Part shown: positions 45,829-55,431 of the stretch, piece after piece
Layout: each line of letters starts with the position of its first letter
How positions within the stretch are numbered: position 1 is the stretch's first letter
Position numbers and translations under genes: made by a program
The notes under the pieces: model-generated
Database searches by the model: none
What the model saw: only the letters and a program-made list of their open reading frames with translations
What the model was told of the DNA's origin: nothing
DNA from: Campylobacter concisus
GTDB lineage: Bacteria; Campylobacterota; Campylobacteria; Campylobacterales; Campylobacteraceae
Length of the DNA: 64,000 nucleotides
Direction of reading: 5' to 3'
NCBI RefSeq assembly: GCF_001298465.1
Contig: NZ_CP012541.1
Coordinates: forward strand, 1,776,042 to 1,840,041

Positions 45829-48444
45829 CTAAATCTCTTTTATATCCTTACCTCTATAAGCAAAGGCGATTAGCAAAGCCAAGAGCATTAAAAGCAAATA
45901 AAGCAAATTTGAAACGCTAAATCCATCGCCATTTGCGTATGAGTGAAGTCCGCTTAGATAGAAATTTACACCAAAATAGGTAAAAATAACTGAACCAAAA
46001 GAGAGCACGCTAGCTACTAAAAAGGCAAAAATATTTTTTAATCTTGGGATAAATCTTAAATGAAGCGCAATGGCATAAATAATTATCGTAATGTACGACC
46101 AGCTCTCTTTGCTGTCCCAGCCCCAGTATCTACCCCAGCTCTCATTCGCCCAGACGCCGCCAAGAAAATTTCCAATAGTTAGCAAGCTAAGTCCTATGAT
46201 GAGGCTTAGCTCATTAGTTGCGGCGAGGTATCTTATCTGCTCACTAAGCTTTTGCTCATTTTTTTTATTTTTTATAGCCATTAAAAGAAGCCCAAGAAGT
46301 CCAAGTACAAAGCTAAAGCCTAAAAAGCCATAGCTTGCCGTAATGACACTTACATGCACACTAAGCCAAAATGACTTTAAAACTGGGACTAGATTTGTTA
46401 TTTGTGGATTTATAAAATTTAGATGAGCGACCAGCAAGCTCACACTTGCAAAAAGTGAAGCAGCTCCAAGAGCAAAGCTTTGATGTTTAAAAAATAAAAC
46501 TCCAGCTAATACGCTTGCGAGCGAGATATATACTAAGCTCTCATAAGCATCACTCCAAGGTACATGCCCTGAGATATAAGCACGAAGAGCTAAATTTAAC
46601 AAATGCACCACAAAGCCAAAATAAAACGCAAGGCTAAGTGCTTTTTCAAATCTAAATTTCTTTCCAGAAAATAGCCTATAAAAGCCAAGAGCGAGCGAAA
46701 CTAGCCCAAGGATCATGTAAAAATATATAAGAAATTTAAAAATTTCCATTTGGTTATAAAGCACCTCAAGCTCCACCTTTGCCTCGCTTGGCGCAAGGGA
46801 GCCTAGAGTGCTTCTTTGATAGCTTGAAATTTTCTCCAAACTCCTATCAGCCTCTTTGCACTCGCCACTTTTTACACAAAGGCTTAAATTTTCTATATAA
46901 GTGCCTAAAACGCTTTTAAACTCGCTTGAAATTTCGCTTGAGCCAAAGGCTTCATTTACGCCTAGCCACGTGAGCTTATCACCACTTTTAGCTGGGATAA
47001 ATTTTAAAATTTCTCCCTTTAGTGCAAGGTATAAGACATTTAATCTCTCGTCAAATTTTATCACGTCGTTGTCAAATTTATCTCTTTTTGAGGCGGGTTT
47101 TTCATTTGCAGCTTCTACAAATTTAGCCAGCTTATACTCGCCATTTTCGTTAAAGACATCGTTAAAACTAGCAAATTTCTCATTAACTCCCAAAAGCTCG
47201 CCCACACGCTCGCTTGTGATCTTTACTATCCTTTTATCCATCCACTCTTTTGGCGAGATGGCAAAAGATAGCATTAACTCCTCGCTACTAAGCCCAAATA
47301 GCGTAGTTTTGGTTGAAATTTTACTTATCACAGCTCTTGAGTAAGAGCCAGCTGGAGCGATTCTACTATCAGCTTGAGTCAAAATTTTAGCAAATTTGCT
47401 TGCATGAGCGTCTAAATTTTTATTATTTTCATTAGCAAAATTTGGAGTAGCATTTAAAAGCAAGATAGCCAAAAATGCGATTTGCGAACCTTTTATAAAA
47501 TTTAGTAGCCTAAAAAATCGGCTCTTTTTACTAAATAAATTTGCCACAAAGCCAAGGCAAAGCAAAAAATATCCTATGTAAGTTGGGATTTTGCCAGGAT
47601 CACGGCTGATCTCAAAAGCACTTCCAAGCTCGTCAGGATCGTATGAAGACTGAAAAATTTTATAGCCATCAATTGTCAGTGGATTATTTAGCGAGATGTC
47701 GTACTTGCTGCCAGCGATACTTACTTTACTTGTATAGGACGATGGACTATTTAGCCCTGCATATCGCTCTAAAATAAACTCGTCAAGCTTTAATGAAAAT
47801 GGTAAATTTAAAGCCTTTGAGCTAAAGTAAAATTTTACCTCTTGTCCACCAAAACTTAGCACACTAGGCTCCAGCTCATATCCAGCTCCGCCTTTTAGTT
47901 TAATACTCTTTTTTTCGCCGTTAAAGCTTATTTCTAAAATAAGCGTAGCTGGAGCATTTTTTTCATCTTTTTTATATCCAAGCAAGTTAATTATAAATTC
48001 TTTGCCATCTATAAAATTTTTAAACTCAAAGTCGTTTTTACCAAATAAGCTTAATTTTAATGGATAACTAAAATTTTCTCCAAGCATTTCGACTCTAAGG
48101 TAAGGCTTAACGCTTTGCATTACATTTGAGCTTTGCAAGGTTCTAAGATGCATAACGCCCTCTTCGCCAAAATACCTTGTAAGCGCAGCCCCGATGAAGA
48201 TAACAATAAAAGCAAGATGTATCAAAAATGCGCCAAATTTTTTATACATCTTGGTTTTTACGATGCTAATAGCTAAGCAAATAGCACAAGCAGCCATGAC
48301 GCACTCGTACCAGAGTGCTTCATAAACCAGCACTCTAGCCGTTTGTGTGTCATAAAAATTTTCTAAAAAAGTCGCAAGCCCTGCACCAAAAGCAAGAATA
48401 AATAATAATATCAAAGACAAGCGGTAGATATTTAAAATTCTCAT
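45829..48444 (-). CDS. ccsA1: dedicated cytochrome c haem lyase, CcsA/CcsB fusion (CcsA1 type)
   Basis: 871 residues. The N-terminal ResB/CcsB part (about 1-330) has four membrane helices and a large periplasmic domain. The C-terminal CcsA part has the haem-handling WWD motif (SWGRYWGWDSKESWSY) flanked by membrane helices and conserved His. Fused CcsBA proteins are the complete system II haem c synthase. In Wolinella succinogenes the copy next to mccA (CcsA1) is specialised for the CX15CH site. Its position right after mccD here supports the same role. Another general haem lyase should exist elsewhere. Confidence 0.9.
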   Translation of the reverse strand: MRILNIYRLSLILLFILAFGAGLATFLENFYDTQTARVLVYEALWYECVMAACAICLAISIVKTKMYKKFGAFLIHLAFIVIFIGAALTRYFGEEGVMHLRTLQSSNVMQSVKPYLRVEMLGENFSYPLKLSLFGKNDFEFKNFIDGKEFIINLLGYKKDEKNAPATLILEISFNGEKKSIKLKGGAGYELEPSVLSFGGQEVKFYFSSKALNLPFSLKLDEFILERYAGLNSPSSYTSKVSIAGSKYDISLNNPLTIDGYKIFQSSYDPDELGSAFEISRDPGKIPTYIGYFLLCLGFVANLFSKKSRFFRLLNFIKGSQIAFLAILLLNATPNFANENNKNLDAHASKFAKILTQADSRIAPAGSYSRAVISKISTKTTLFGLSSEELMLSFAISPKEWMDKRIVKITSERVGELLGVNEKFASFNDVFNENGEYKLAKFVEAANEKPASKRDKFDNDVIKFDERLNVLYLALKGEILKFIPAKSGDKLTWLGVNEAFGSSEISSEFKSVLGTYIENLSLCVKSGECKEADRSLEKISSYQRSTLGSLAPSEAKVELEVLYNQMEIFKFLIYFYMILGLVSLALGFYRLFSGKKFRFEKALSLAFYFGFVVHLLNLALRAYISGHVPWSDAYESLVYISLASVLAGVLFFKHQSFALGAASLFASVSLLVAHLNFINPQITNLVPVLKSFWLSVHVSVITASYGFLGFSFVLGLLGLLLMAIKNKKNEQKLSEQIRYLAATNELSLIIGLSLLTIGNFLGGVWANESWGRYWGWDSKESWSYITIIIYAIALHLRFIPRLKNIFAFLVASVLSFGSVIFTYFGVNFYLSGLHSYANGDGFSVSNLLYLLLMLLALLIAFAYRGKDIKEI

Positions 48445-48458
48445 CGCTCGCCTCTGCT

Positions 48459-49424
48459 TTAAATGCTATAAGTTTGTCCCGCATAAAGTATAAACACCCT
48501 AAGCAGTAAAACACCGATAACAGCCGCTAATGAACTGATATAAAAGCTAAATTTTAGGCTAGCTACTTTTTTGCCAAATGCGAAATTTAAAACAAAAGGC
48601 ACAATAAAGCCAACTAGTACAACACCAAGCCAAAAGAAATTTGCCCAAACGCCACTATAAAAGGCAACAGCTGCATTTTGCTGATAACTTGAACCAAGTA
48701 AAAGCGATACAAAAAGCATTAAAATGAGTAAAATTTCAGCTCCCAAAACGCTAAATTCTACGCTATGAAGCGAATGAAGGTCGCTTGAATGTGGATCTTC
48801 TTTAAATAAAGCTGCTGCGACCAAGCTACTGCCACTTATACCAGCACTTAGTCCTGAAGCTATAAATAAAGCTGGAAGCACAGCTGTGTTTAAGAGCGGA
48901 AATCTAATCAAAACTGAGATCAAAAATCCAGTATAAGCACAAATTATTACAGCAAAAATAAGACAAATACGACTTAAAAATGGATAAAGCGGTATTAAAA
49001 TTTTCATTATTAGTGCAAAAAGAGTGCTAAAGGATTTTAAACTTTTAGCTAAGAAATTTGAAATCTCATCATTAAATGCATAAAGGCACATCAAAAAGCT
49101 AAGTGGTATAAAGACACAAAGTCCAGCAACACCGATAGACATAACTGATGTGAAGTTGTAATTAATCAAAATTTTCCAAAATAAAAGCGGCTTTTCAAGA
49201 TCAGCTATCAAGCAAACCATACCAAGCATGATGCTAACAAATGCTAAAAGCGAAGCAGCCTTGAAAAATGAGCTAAAGCTCTCTTGCTTTTTATAGTGTT
49301 TTAAAAGTATGGCAGCGATTAGCGCTCCACCACTCATACCAGCTAGCAAAAGATAAACAGCGATCGGCCAGCCCCACTCTACTCCATGCGAAAATGTTGC
49401 AGTAAAATTTAATGCACCATCCAT
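48459..49424 (-). CDS. mccD: NrfD-like membrane quinol dehydrogenase subunit MccD
   Basis: 321 residues with about eight to nine helices of the NrfD/PsrC family; WGWPIAVYLLLAGMSGGA near the N-terminus is the family's quinone-site region. It takes electrons from menaquinol and hands them to the Fe-S protein MccC. ATG follows the mccC stop by one base (TAAGATG), with GGGGTG as ribosome site. Confidence 0.9.
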   Translation of the reverse strand: MDGALNFTATFSHGVEWGWPIAVYLLLAGMSGGALIAAILLKHYKKQESFSSFFKAASLLAFVSIMLGMVCLIADLEKPLLFWKILINYNFTSVMSIGVAGLCVFIPLSFLMCLYAFNDEISNFLAKSLKSFSTLFALIMKILIPLYPFLSRICLIFAVIICAYTGFLISVLIRFPLLNTAVLPALFIASGLSAGISGSSLVAAALFKEDPHSSDLHSLHSVEFSVLGAEILLILMLFVSLLLGSSYQQNAAVAFYSGVWANFFWLGVVLVGFIVPFVLNFAFGKKVASLKFSFYISSLAAVIGVLLLRVFILYAGQTYSI

Positions 49425-49425
49425 C

Positions 49426-50097
49426 TTACACCCCCATTTTTACTTTAGGAATATATCTAAGGCTTGGTTTTGTGCCAAGCTCTGCTCTTAGCCTTATGCT
49501 GTCTTTTACGGCTAGTAGCTTGCTGATGTGCGAATCTTCATCGTTAAGATCACCAAAGACGATCGCCTCATATCTACAAGCTTCTACGCAAGCTGGCTCC
49601 TTTTCGTCCTTTAAATTTGTATCTACACAAAAGTTACAGCTTTGAGCTGAGTGCGTAACCTTATCGATATATCTCACATCATATGGACAGGCTACGATGC
49701 AGTATTTACAGGCGATGCAGTCATCTATGTTTGTAGTTTGGATGCCAGTTTTTATGTCCTTGTGACAGGCTTTTGTTGGGCAAACAGCCACACAAGGTGC
49801 ATCCTCACACTGCTGACAAGATACTCTTACATATCTTTTATCGAGCAAATTCTTTGGATCAGTCTTATCCTCTACGAAAAGTCTCATCTGTCCTTTTGGG
49901 ACTAAATTTACTTTTCTACATGCCACTTCACAGTCCGTGCAGCCAACGCATTTGTTTTGGTCAAATATCATGCCAAAATGTGGTTTTTTCGCACTCTCTT
50001 CACTCTTAAAAGCAAAACCACTACTTGCCACGCTAGCACCAGCAGCCACAACTGCCATGCGTTTAAAGAAGGCTCTTCTGCTATTTTGATTTTGCAT
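49426..50097 (-). CDS. mccC: Tat-exported four-cluster ferredoxin MccC
   Basis: 223 residues. A twin-arginine signal (SRRAFFKRM) is followed by the cysteine blocks CVGCTDCEVAC, CEDAPCVAVC, CIACKYCIVAC and CNFC plus partners, ligands for four [4Fe-4S] clusters as in NrfC. It links MccD to the cytochrome MccA on the periplasmic face. Start chosen at ATG 50097, six bases after GGAG; the upstream ATG at 50109 lies within that ribosome site. Confidence 0.92.
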   Translation of the reverse strand: MQNQNSRRAFFKRMAVVAAGASVASSGFAFKSEESAKKPHFGMIFDQNKCVGCTDCEVACRKVNLVPKGQMRLFVEDKTDPKNLLDKRYVRVSCQQCEDAPCVAVCPTKACHKDIKTGIQTTNIDDCIACKYCIVACPYDVRYIDKVTHSAQSCNFCVDTNLKDEKEPACVEACRYEAIVFGDLNDEDSHISKLLAVKDSIRLRAELGTKPSLRYIPKVKMGV

Positions 50098-50116
50098 TTT
50101 TAACTCCATTTATGCC

Positions 50117-50875
50117 TTAATGAGGCTTTTTAACGCCCTCATTTTGCTCTTTTTCATGAATTTTTCTTGCCGCCTCAGCTAGTTCGCCAGGCTTTAAGAC
50201 CTTAATAAGCTCTATCTCAAAAACGATAGTCTCGCCTCCAGGTATCCCCTCCATGCCGCTATCGCCGTATGCAAGCTCAGGCGGGATGACAAATTTAAAC
50301 TTCTCGCCCTCTTTCATAAGCATGAGACCCTCTTCAAGTCCAGGGATCAAATTTAGCATCGAAAGATGAGCTGGAGCCTCTTTTGTCTCGTCAAAGACCT
50401 TGCCATCGACAAAGCTTGCTTTATAATTTACTATGATGATGCTCTCAGGCTTTGGTGTAGCCCCTTTTGAGCCACCCTTTATGATCTCATATTGTAAATT
50501 TGATTTTGTTGTTTTTACATTTTTGTTTTTTGCATTTTTTTCCATATAGGCTTTGCCTTGGGCTAAATTTTCTTTTAGCTTGGCTGCCTCTTTTTCTTTT
50601 ACTATCTTCTCTAAGCTTTCAGCTCTTTTGTTTAGTAGCTTTGCTATCTCATCATCACTTAGTTTTAGCTCGCTCTTTAGTGCATCGCTAAAGCCTTTTA
50701 TCACTGCATCAGCGTCATAGCCAACACCTAGTTGTTTTTGATCTAGCAGTCCTTTTAAAACATATCCGCCGCTTGTTGCGCCTATGGCATAAGAGTCGTT
50801 TGTATCGACATTTGCTAAGAGGCTAGCCACGCTTAGGCTAAGAAGTAGCGAACATTTTAAAAACCCATTTTTCAT
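50117..50875 (-). CDS. mccB: periplasmic FKBP-type peptidyl-prolyl isomerase MccB
   Basis: 252 residues: signal peptide, a helical Mip-like dimerisation part (about 35-120, FSDALKSELKLSDDEIAKLL) and a C-terminal FKBP domain (GLEEGLMLMKEGEKFKFVIPPELAYGDS). Mcc loci carry such an isomerase next to mccA, where it is thought to help the octahaem cytochrome fold. The tail is Lys/Glu-rich. Confidence 0.9.
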   Translation of the reverse strand: MKNGFLKCSLLLSLSVASLLANVDTNDSYAIGATSGGYVLKGLLDQKQLGVGYDADAVIKGFSDALKSELKLSDDEIAKLLNKRAESLEKIVKEKEAAKLKENLAQGKAYMEKNAKNKNVKTTKSNLQYEIIKGGSKGATPKPESIIIVNYKASFVDGKVFDETKEAPAHLSMLNLIPGLEEGLMLMKEGEKFKFVIPPELAYGDSGMEGIPGGETIVFEIELIKVLKPGELAEAARKIHEKEQNEGVKKPH

Positions 50876-50919
50876 TTCAAACCCTTAAGATTAAAGGGGC
50901 TAAAACTAGCCCCTAAATG

Positions 50920-52986
50920 CTATAAATTTTTGTTTAGAATTCTCTGAGCTTCTTTTATATACTCTTTAGATGCATCTAGTCTTTGTTTAGTAAATTTAAA
51001 TCCGTGCATACCCCACGAACCATCTTTTTCAACCATATCGATGATCTCTTGAGCATTTTGAATTAGCTCGTAAACTCTTACTTTATCACTTGCGTCAAGT
51101 TTTTTAGTCTCAAGTAGTGAGTAAAGTCCTTCAATACCAATCTTAACTTCAGAGAATTCATTCTTAACTGGAGTTTGCCATCCCATAACTTCATCATAAA
51201 CTTGTTTTTGGTTTTTGAAGTGAAGTGTTGGTTTTAGCTCAGATAATACCGGGCTGTGGCAGCCTTTGGTATCTTTCATATCTTTATCAGCCCAAGATGT
51301 TCTAGCGCACGCCCACATCAAGTCAACGTAGTTATGGCCATTTTTATCTCTCTCAAAGTGCCAATCTTTAGCATCTCTTGGACCTTTAGCAGCATCGCCT
51401 GGTACTAGAGATTTCTCTTTTGGATCAACCATGATCTTCCAGATGTGAGATCTTCTTTGAGTATCAAAGCCAGCGTTGTCTTGGAACTGAACAGCGTAGA
51501 AATTCTCACAACTCATCATAAATGGCATGTGGCAAGATGCACAAGTGTTATCTTTGTGAGTATCTGCTTTAGATGCGATATATGCTTGAGTTTCGTGGCA
51601 ATCTTTACACTCTTTTCTAATCTTTGGTTTAGTATAGAATGAGCTTAGATAGCCTTGCTCTGAGTTATAGTTCATACCAGTTACGCTCTTATCGCCTACA
51701 ACTGGACCTGTGTTATCATGTGGATCGTGGCAAGTAACACATCTCATACCTTTGTCATAGTGAGCTGTAAAGTATGATTGAGAACCTTCAGAACCACATC
51801 CTGGTCCCATTGATTTAAATTTAGAGCTAAGTGATAGATCAAGCTTGCCGTTATTAAGCGGATTAGCACGAGCTAGATCTGGGCTAAAGTTAAATCTTTG
51901 GTGGCAGCGTTCGCAGTTTGATGTTCTAAAATTTGTAGCCCCATCAAGGTGACCGCCAGCTCCGTGACACTCCTCACAGCTTACGCCTTTTGAGATAGTG
52001 TGTTTTTGAAGCTCTTTAGCATTACCAAGTGCTGCGTAAAATTCTGCTTTTGATTTAAAGTCGAATTTAACTGGGTGACAAACTTCACAATATGATGAGT
52101 TTGCTTGGAAGAACATTGATTTTTTATGTTTTGCGGCGTATGAAGCAAGACCTCTAACATATCCGCCATTATCGCCGTACTCTTCAAGAGTGCCAGGAAA
52201 TTCTGGGACAAGCTCTTTTATCTTTTTAACAGTAGCGTCGTCTAAATTTAACGCCCATGTTCTTTGCCATTGGTTACCACCAGCTACGATCTGACCTGTA
52301 CCATCTCTTAGCAAACCGCCCTCAACGTAGTAAGTACCACGAAGTAGCCACGCATCAACGTAGCCCATTTTTGTTCTTAAGTGACCAACGGTTGCGTAGA
52401 TAACATCTGGAGTGATACCTTTTGGAAGGATAGAAGCTGTATCTTTGTCAAATACTGGCTCAGTTAGGTTGTTATTAACCTCTGGGTGCTCGCCAGGGAA
52501 ACGCATAGTAGTTGCGTGGCGAGATCTGCTCCACACTTCATACTGAGCTGGGTGACACTCACCGCACTTTTCTGGTCCTACAAATTTGTTAGGAAACTGA
52601 AGTGATGAAGTGGCTGGAATTCTATACATCATAGAGCTATAGCCCTTACCGCCATCTCTTTTACTAAGCTTTGACATATCAAAGCCATGTCCCTCGGCAA
52701 GCCACTCTAAGCCACGGTCGTGAACGACCATTTTACCGACGGTTTTACCACCATATTTTGTAAAAATAGGGTGGTTTTTAAATAACCAGTTATACATCTC
52801 TTGCTCTTCTACAACGTAGTCTTGCAAGGAGATAACACCTCTACTTTGCAGTGTGCCTTTAGGATTTGCGATAACATCACGTGCTTTATCGGACATCTGC
52901 ATATTATGCTCTTCGCAACAGGCTTGTGAAGCGAAGATGCTAACACCCATGAGCAAACCAGCTAAGGCTTTTTGTAGATTTCTCAT
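50920..52986 (-). CDS. mccA: octahaem cytochrome c sulfite reductase MccA
   Basis: 688 residues with signal peptide. Seven CXXCH sites begin at Cys141, 300, 337, 358, 416, 460 and 482. The eighth haem site is CX15CH (Cys560 to Cys576-His577), the unique mark of MccA. Cys397 (GPGCGSEG) and Cys493 (MMSCENF) sit two residues before the W. succinogenes copper ligands as I recall them (399, 495). Tyr121, Lys206, Arg364 and Lys391 keep the same offset from remembered active-site residues. The enzyme reduces sulfite to sulfide in the periplasm with six electrons at a haem-copper centre. Start behind AAAGGAGGGCAC. Confidence 0.96.
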   Translation of the reverse strand: MRNLQKALAGLLMGVSIFASQACCEEHNMQMSDKARDVIANPKGTLQSRGVISLQDYVVEEQEMYNWLFKNHPIFTKYGGKTVGKMVVHDRGLEWLAEGHGFDMSKLSKRDGGKGYSSMMYRIPATSSLQFPNKFVGPEKCGECHPAQYEVWSRSRHATTMRFPGEHPEVNNNLTEPVFDKDTASILPKGITPDVIYATVGHLRTKMGYVDAWLLRGTYYVEGGLLRDGTGQIVAGGNQWQRTWALNLDDATVKKIKELVPEFPGTLEEYGDNGGYVRGLASYAAKHKKSMFFQANSSYCEVCHPVKFDFKSKAEFYAALGNAKELQKHTISKGVSCEECHGAGGHLDGATNFRTSNCERCHQRFNFSPDLARANPLNNGKLDLSLSSKFKSMGPGCGSEGSQSYFTAHYDKGMRCVTCHDPHDNTGPVVGDKSVTGMNYNSEQGYLSSFYTKPKIRKECKDCHETQAYIASKADTHKDNTCASCHMPFMMSCENFYAVQFQDNAGFDTQRRSHIWKIMVDPKEKSLVPGDAAKGPRDAKDWHFERDKNGHNYVDLMWACARTSWADKDMKDTKGCHSPVLSELKPTLHFKNQKQVYDEVMGWQTPVKNEFSEVKIGIEGLYSLLETKKLDASDKVRVYELIQNAQEIIDMVEKDGSWGMHGFKFTKQRLDASKEYIKEAQRILNKNL

Positions 52987-53081
52987 GTGCCCTCCTTTAA
53001 ATTTTTATCCTAAAATCAAAATGATTTCATACTGATAATACTAACACCAAAAAAGGGTAGAAAAGGGGGAATTTTAATAAA
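52987..53081 (-). promoter_or_regulatory. mcc operon promoter region with dyad
   Basis: Between the kinase gene and mccA, the minus strand holds a -10-like TATTAT and an inverted repeat AAATCA-AAA-TGATTT (53013-53027) about 27 bases before the mccA start, then the strong ribosome site. The dyad may bind the adjacent response regulator; AT-rich chance palindromes are common here. Confidence 0.4.
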
Positions 53082-54509
53082 TTATAAATTTTCGAAACTA
53101 ATTGTAAATGTAATACTATTTTCATCTACATTTCTAGCAAAGATTAGCGCGTTATTTTTGTTAGCGATTAGCCGGCTCATATATAGGCCAAGCCCACTGC
53201 CAGACTCTTTTGTGCTAAAGTGTGGCTCAAAGATAACTTTTAAAAACGAAGTCTTTATCGCTCCTGCATTATTTTGAACGCATAAATTTTTACGATTATC
53301 TTTTATAAAAGTATAAATTTTTATTACTCTTGGCTTTACATAGCTTTGTTTAAATGCATCTTTTGCGTTATTTATAATATTTATTAAAATTTGGATTATT
53401 TCATTAAAATTTGCAAAAATCGTAAAATTTTCTCTTATATCGATCTCTATTTCGATTTGATATTTCTTAAGTGAGGCGTTTAGAATTTTTATAGTCTGAT
53501 TTATCACTTCCTCTACGCTAAACTCTCTTTTTAAAGTATTTGGTTTAAAAAAGTTTTTAAAATCATCAACCGTTTCAGACATAAAATTTATCTGTTTGCT
53601 AGTCTCTTCTATAAACTCATAAATTTTTGCTTCATCAAGCTTTTTTCGTTCCTGATAGAGCTCTAAATTTATTAAAGCTGAGCTGATTTGAGCTAAAGGC
53701 TGCTTCCACTGATGTGAGATATTGCCTATCATCTCGCCCATTGAGGCTAGGCGGCTTTGATGTATCATTAGCTGTTCAGTCTGTCTTTTACTCTCTTCTC
53801 CGCGCCTATGCATCTTATAAACAAGTAGCAAAAATATCCCAAATACAAAGGCTATCGCGCTCATTATGATGACAACCTCCTTTAAATGGTAAGAAAAAAT
53901 GGCACGTAGTGGGATTTTAAAAGATAGCATTGCCATCATCTCACTTGCTTCAGAAATTTTTCCATTTGAAATTTCATAACGATCCAACATCTGTTTTGGA
54001 GCACTTTCGCTATTGTGACAGGCTAAGCAAGATGTATTTTGACTTTTTATAGGAAGTCCTACAAAAAATTGTGAGCCGTTTTCATCTTTTATAATCTTTG
54101 AAAACTCACTAAATTTATTCTCTTTAAAGCCTCTTAACACCTGCGCTTCAAATTCATTTGGCTCATGAGCTTTATTTAAAGGTGCCATGGCAACTAGTTT
54201 GTAGTCAAAGTCAAGATTGTATTTTTTCTTTTGGATATTATAAATTTCACGGCTTATATATGAAGATGAGAGTAATCTCTCGTCAAAAAAATACTCTTTT
54301 ATAATACCATCATGCTTTAGCTGCTCTATTAGCGGACGCTGAACGCCTGCGATGTACTCTCTTACAGAATTTATACTCTCAAGCACATAATACGCCTCTT
54401 TTTTGGCATCTTTCATTGCAAGATTATTATAAAAATTTAAAACAAGTGCGGATATTAAGAGATAAACAAAGATAAAAACACTAACGATTAGCTGAAATTT
54501 ATATTTCAC
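53082..54509 (-). CDS. mccS: haem-binding sensor histidine kinase of the mcc locus
   Basis: 475 residues. A membrane helix (about 5-27) precedes a periplasmic Tll0287-like (DUF3365) domain that ends in a c-type haem motif, CLACH at 161-165. A second helix (212-231) and the kinase core follow: His266 in ISHQWKQPL, N-box INNAKDAF and G-box SGSGLGLYMS. The haem could sense redox state, sulfite or NO. It overlaps the response regulator by 11 bases and precedes mccA, matching the MccRS placement in Wolinella. Confidence 0.85.
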   Translation of the reverse strand: MKYKFQLIVSVFIFVYLLISALVLNFYNNLAMKDAKKEAYYVLESINSVREYIAGVQRPLIEQLKHDGIIKEYFFDERLLSSSYISREIYNIQKKKYNLDFDYKLVAMAPLNKAHEPNEFEAQVLRGFKENKFSEFSKIIKDENGSQFFVGLPIKSQNTSCLACHNSESAPKQMLDRYEISNGKISEASEMMAMLSFKIPLRAIFSYHLKEVVIIMSAIAFVFGIFLLLVYKMHRRGEESKRQTEQLMIHQSRLASMGEMIGNISHQWKQPLAQISSALINLELYQERKKLDEAKIYEFIEETSKQINFMSETVDDFKNFFKPNTLKREFSVEEVINQTIKILNASLKKYQIEIEIDIRENFTIFANFNEIIQILINIINNAKDAFKQSYVKPRVIKIYTFIKDNRKNLCVQNNAGAIKTSFLKVIFEPHFSTKESGSGLGLYMSRLIANKNNALIFARNVDENSITFTISFENL

Positions 54510-55188
54510 AAAGATAACCTACACCGTATAAATTTTTAATCACATCTTTGCCAAGCTTCCTTCTAAGCTCTTTTACGATCGTCTTTATCGCCTCTTTGCT
54601 TGGCTGCTCATACTCCCAAATATAATCAAAAATTTGTTCATAAGTTATAGTTTGATTTTTGTTGTTTAAAAAATACTCCAAAAGCCTGCTTTCGCTCTTA
54701 CTTAGATGAGAAATTTCACCATTTATATAAAGTACTTTTTTACCAAAATCGTATTCTAATTCATCATTTAGCCTAAGAGTCGGCTTACGTCCAACAAGCT
54801 CTAAAGCAACGTCTTCTAGGGCTTTTATAAATGACTTTTTATCATATGGCTTTGCAAGATATCTTGTGATCTTTAGCTCAACCGCTCTCCACAAATACTC
54901 TTGCTCGATGTGGCTTGATAAGATCACGATAGGAATTTTTTGATTTATAGTTCTTACTTTTTTAGCGATCTCTAGACCATCGATATTTGGCACGCTTATA
55001 TCAAGTACCAAAACATCATAAGCATCGCTCATCGCTAGCTCAAGTGCATCATAGCCATCTGTTACGCCATTTACCTCGGCAAAAAATAGTTCCAAAGAAG
55101 CACAAATATTTTTTAAAATCGCCTCTTCATCTTCAAGGCAAAGGACCTTTTTGTTTGATAAAACGTCTAAAATATCATATTCTTGCAT
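54499..55188 (-). CDS. mccR: OmpR-type response regulator of the mcc locus
   Basis: 229 residues: receiver domain (acidic pair LEDEEA near 20, phospho-acceptor Asp63 in VLDISVPNIDG, Lys in YLAKPYDKKS) and a winged-helix DNA-binding domain (about 140-229, KSESRLLEYFLNN, YGVGYLCEI). Partner of the overlapping kinase and the likely regulator of the sulfite reductase operon. Confidence 0.88.
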   Translation of the reverse strand: MQEYDILDVLSNKKVLCLEDEEAILKNICASLELFFAEVNGVTDGYDALELAMSDAYDVLVLDISVPNIDGLEIAKKVRTINQKIPIVILSSHIEQEYLWRAVELKITRYLAKPYDKKSFIKALEDVALELVGRKPTLRLNDELEYDFGKKVLYINGEISHLSKSESRLLEYFLNNKNQTITYEQIFDYIWEYEQPSKEAIKTIVKELRRKLGKDVIKNLYGVGYLCEI

Positions 55189-55378
55189 AGCTTCATCTCG
55201 CTTTTTGAGCAGATATTATCACTTGGTAGCTTAAAAAATAAGATTATCTAAAAAATAATTCATACCAATATAAAAGACAGATTACTTTTAAAAATTAAAC
55301 TATAAATTTTTGTTGAAGTGATTTGAAGTCTTGATTAAAATTTTCTATGAGTACTATTTTTGGATTTTTCTAAAATTT

Positions 55379-55413
55379 TAGCTATCGATCAATTTAAAAA
55401 AGAAAGATAGCTA
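55379..55413 (-). terminator. weak hairpin downstream of pyrE
   Basis: The arms TAGCTATC (55379-55386) and GATAGCTA (55406-55413) pair across a 19-base A/T-rich loop, followed on the minus strand by AAAATTTT. The long loop makes it a weak candidate terminator for pyrE. Confidence 0.35.
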
Positions 55414-55431
55414 TATTTATAGTATTAAATT

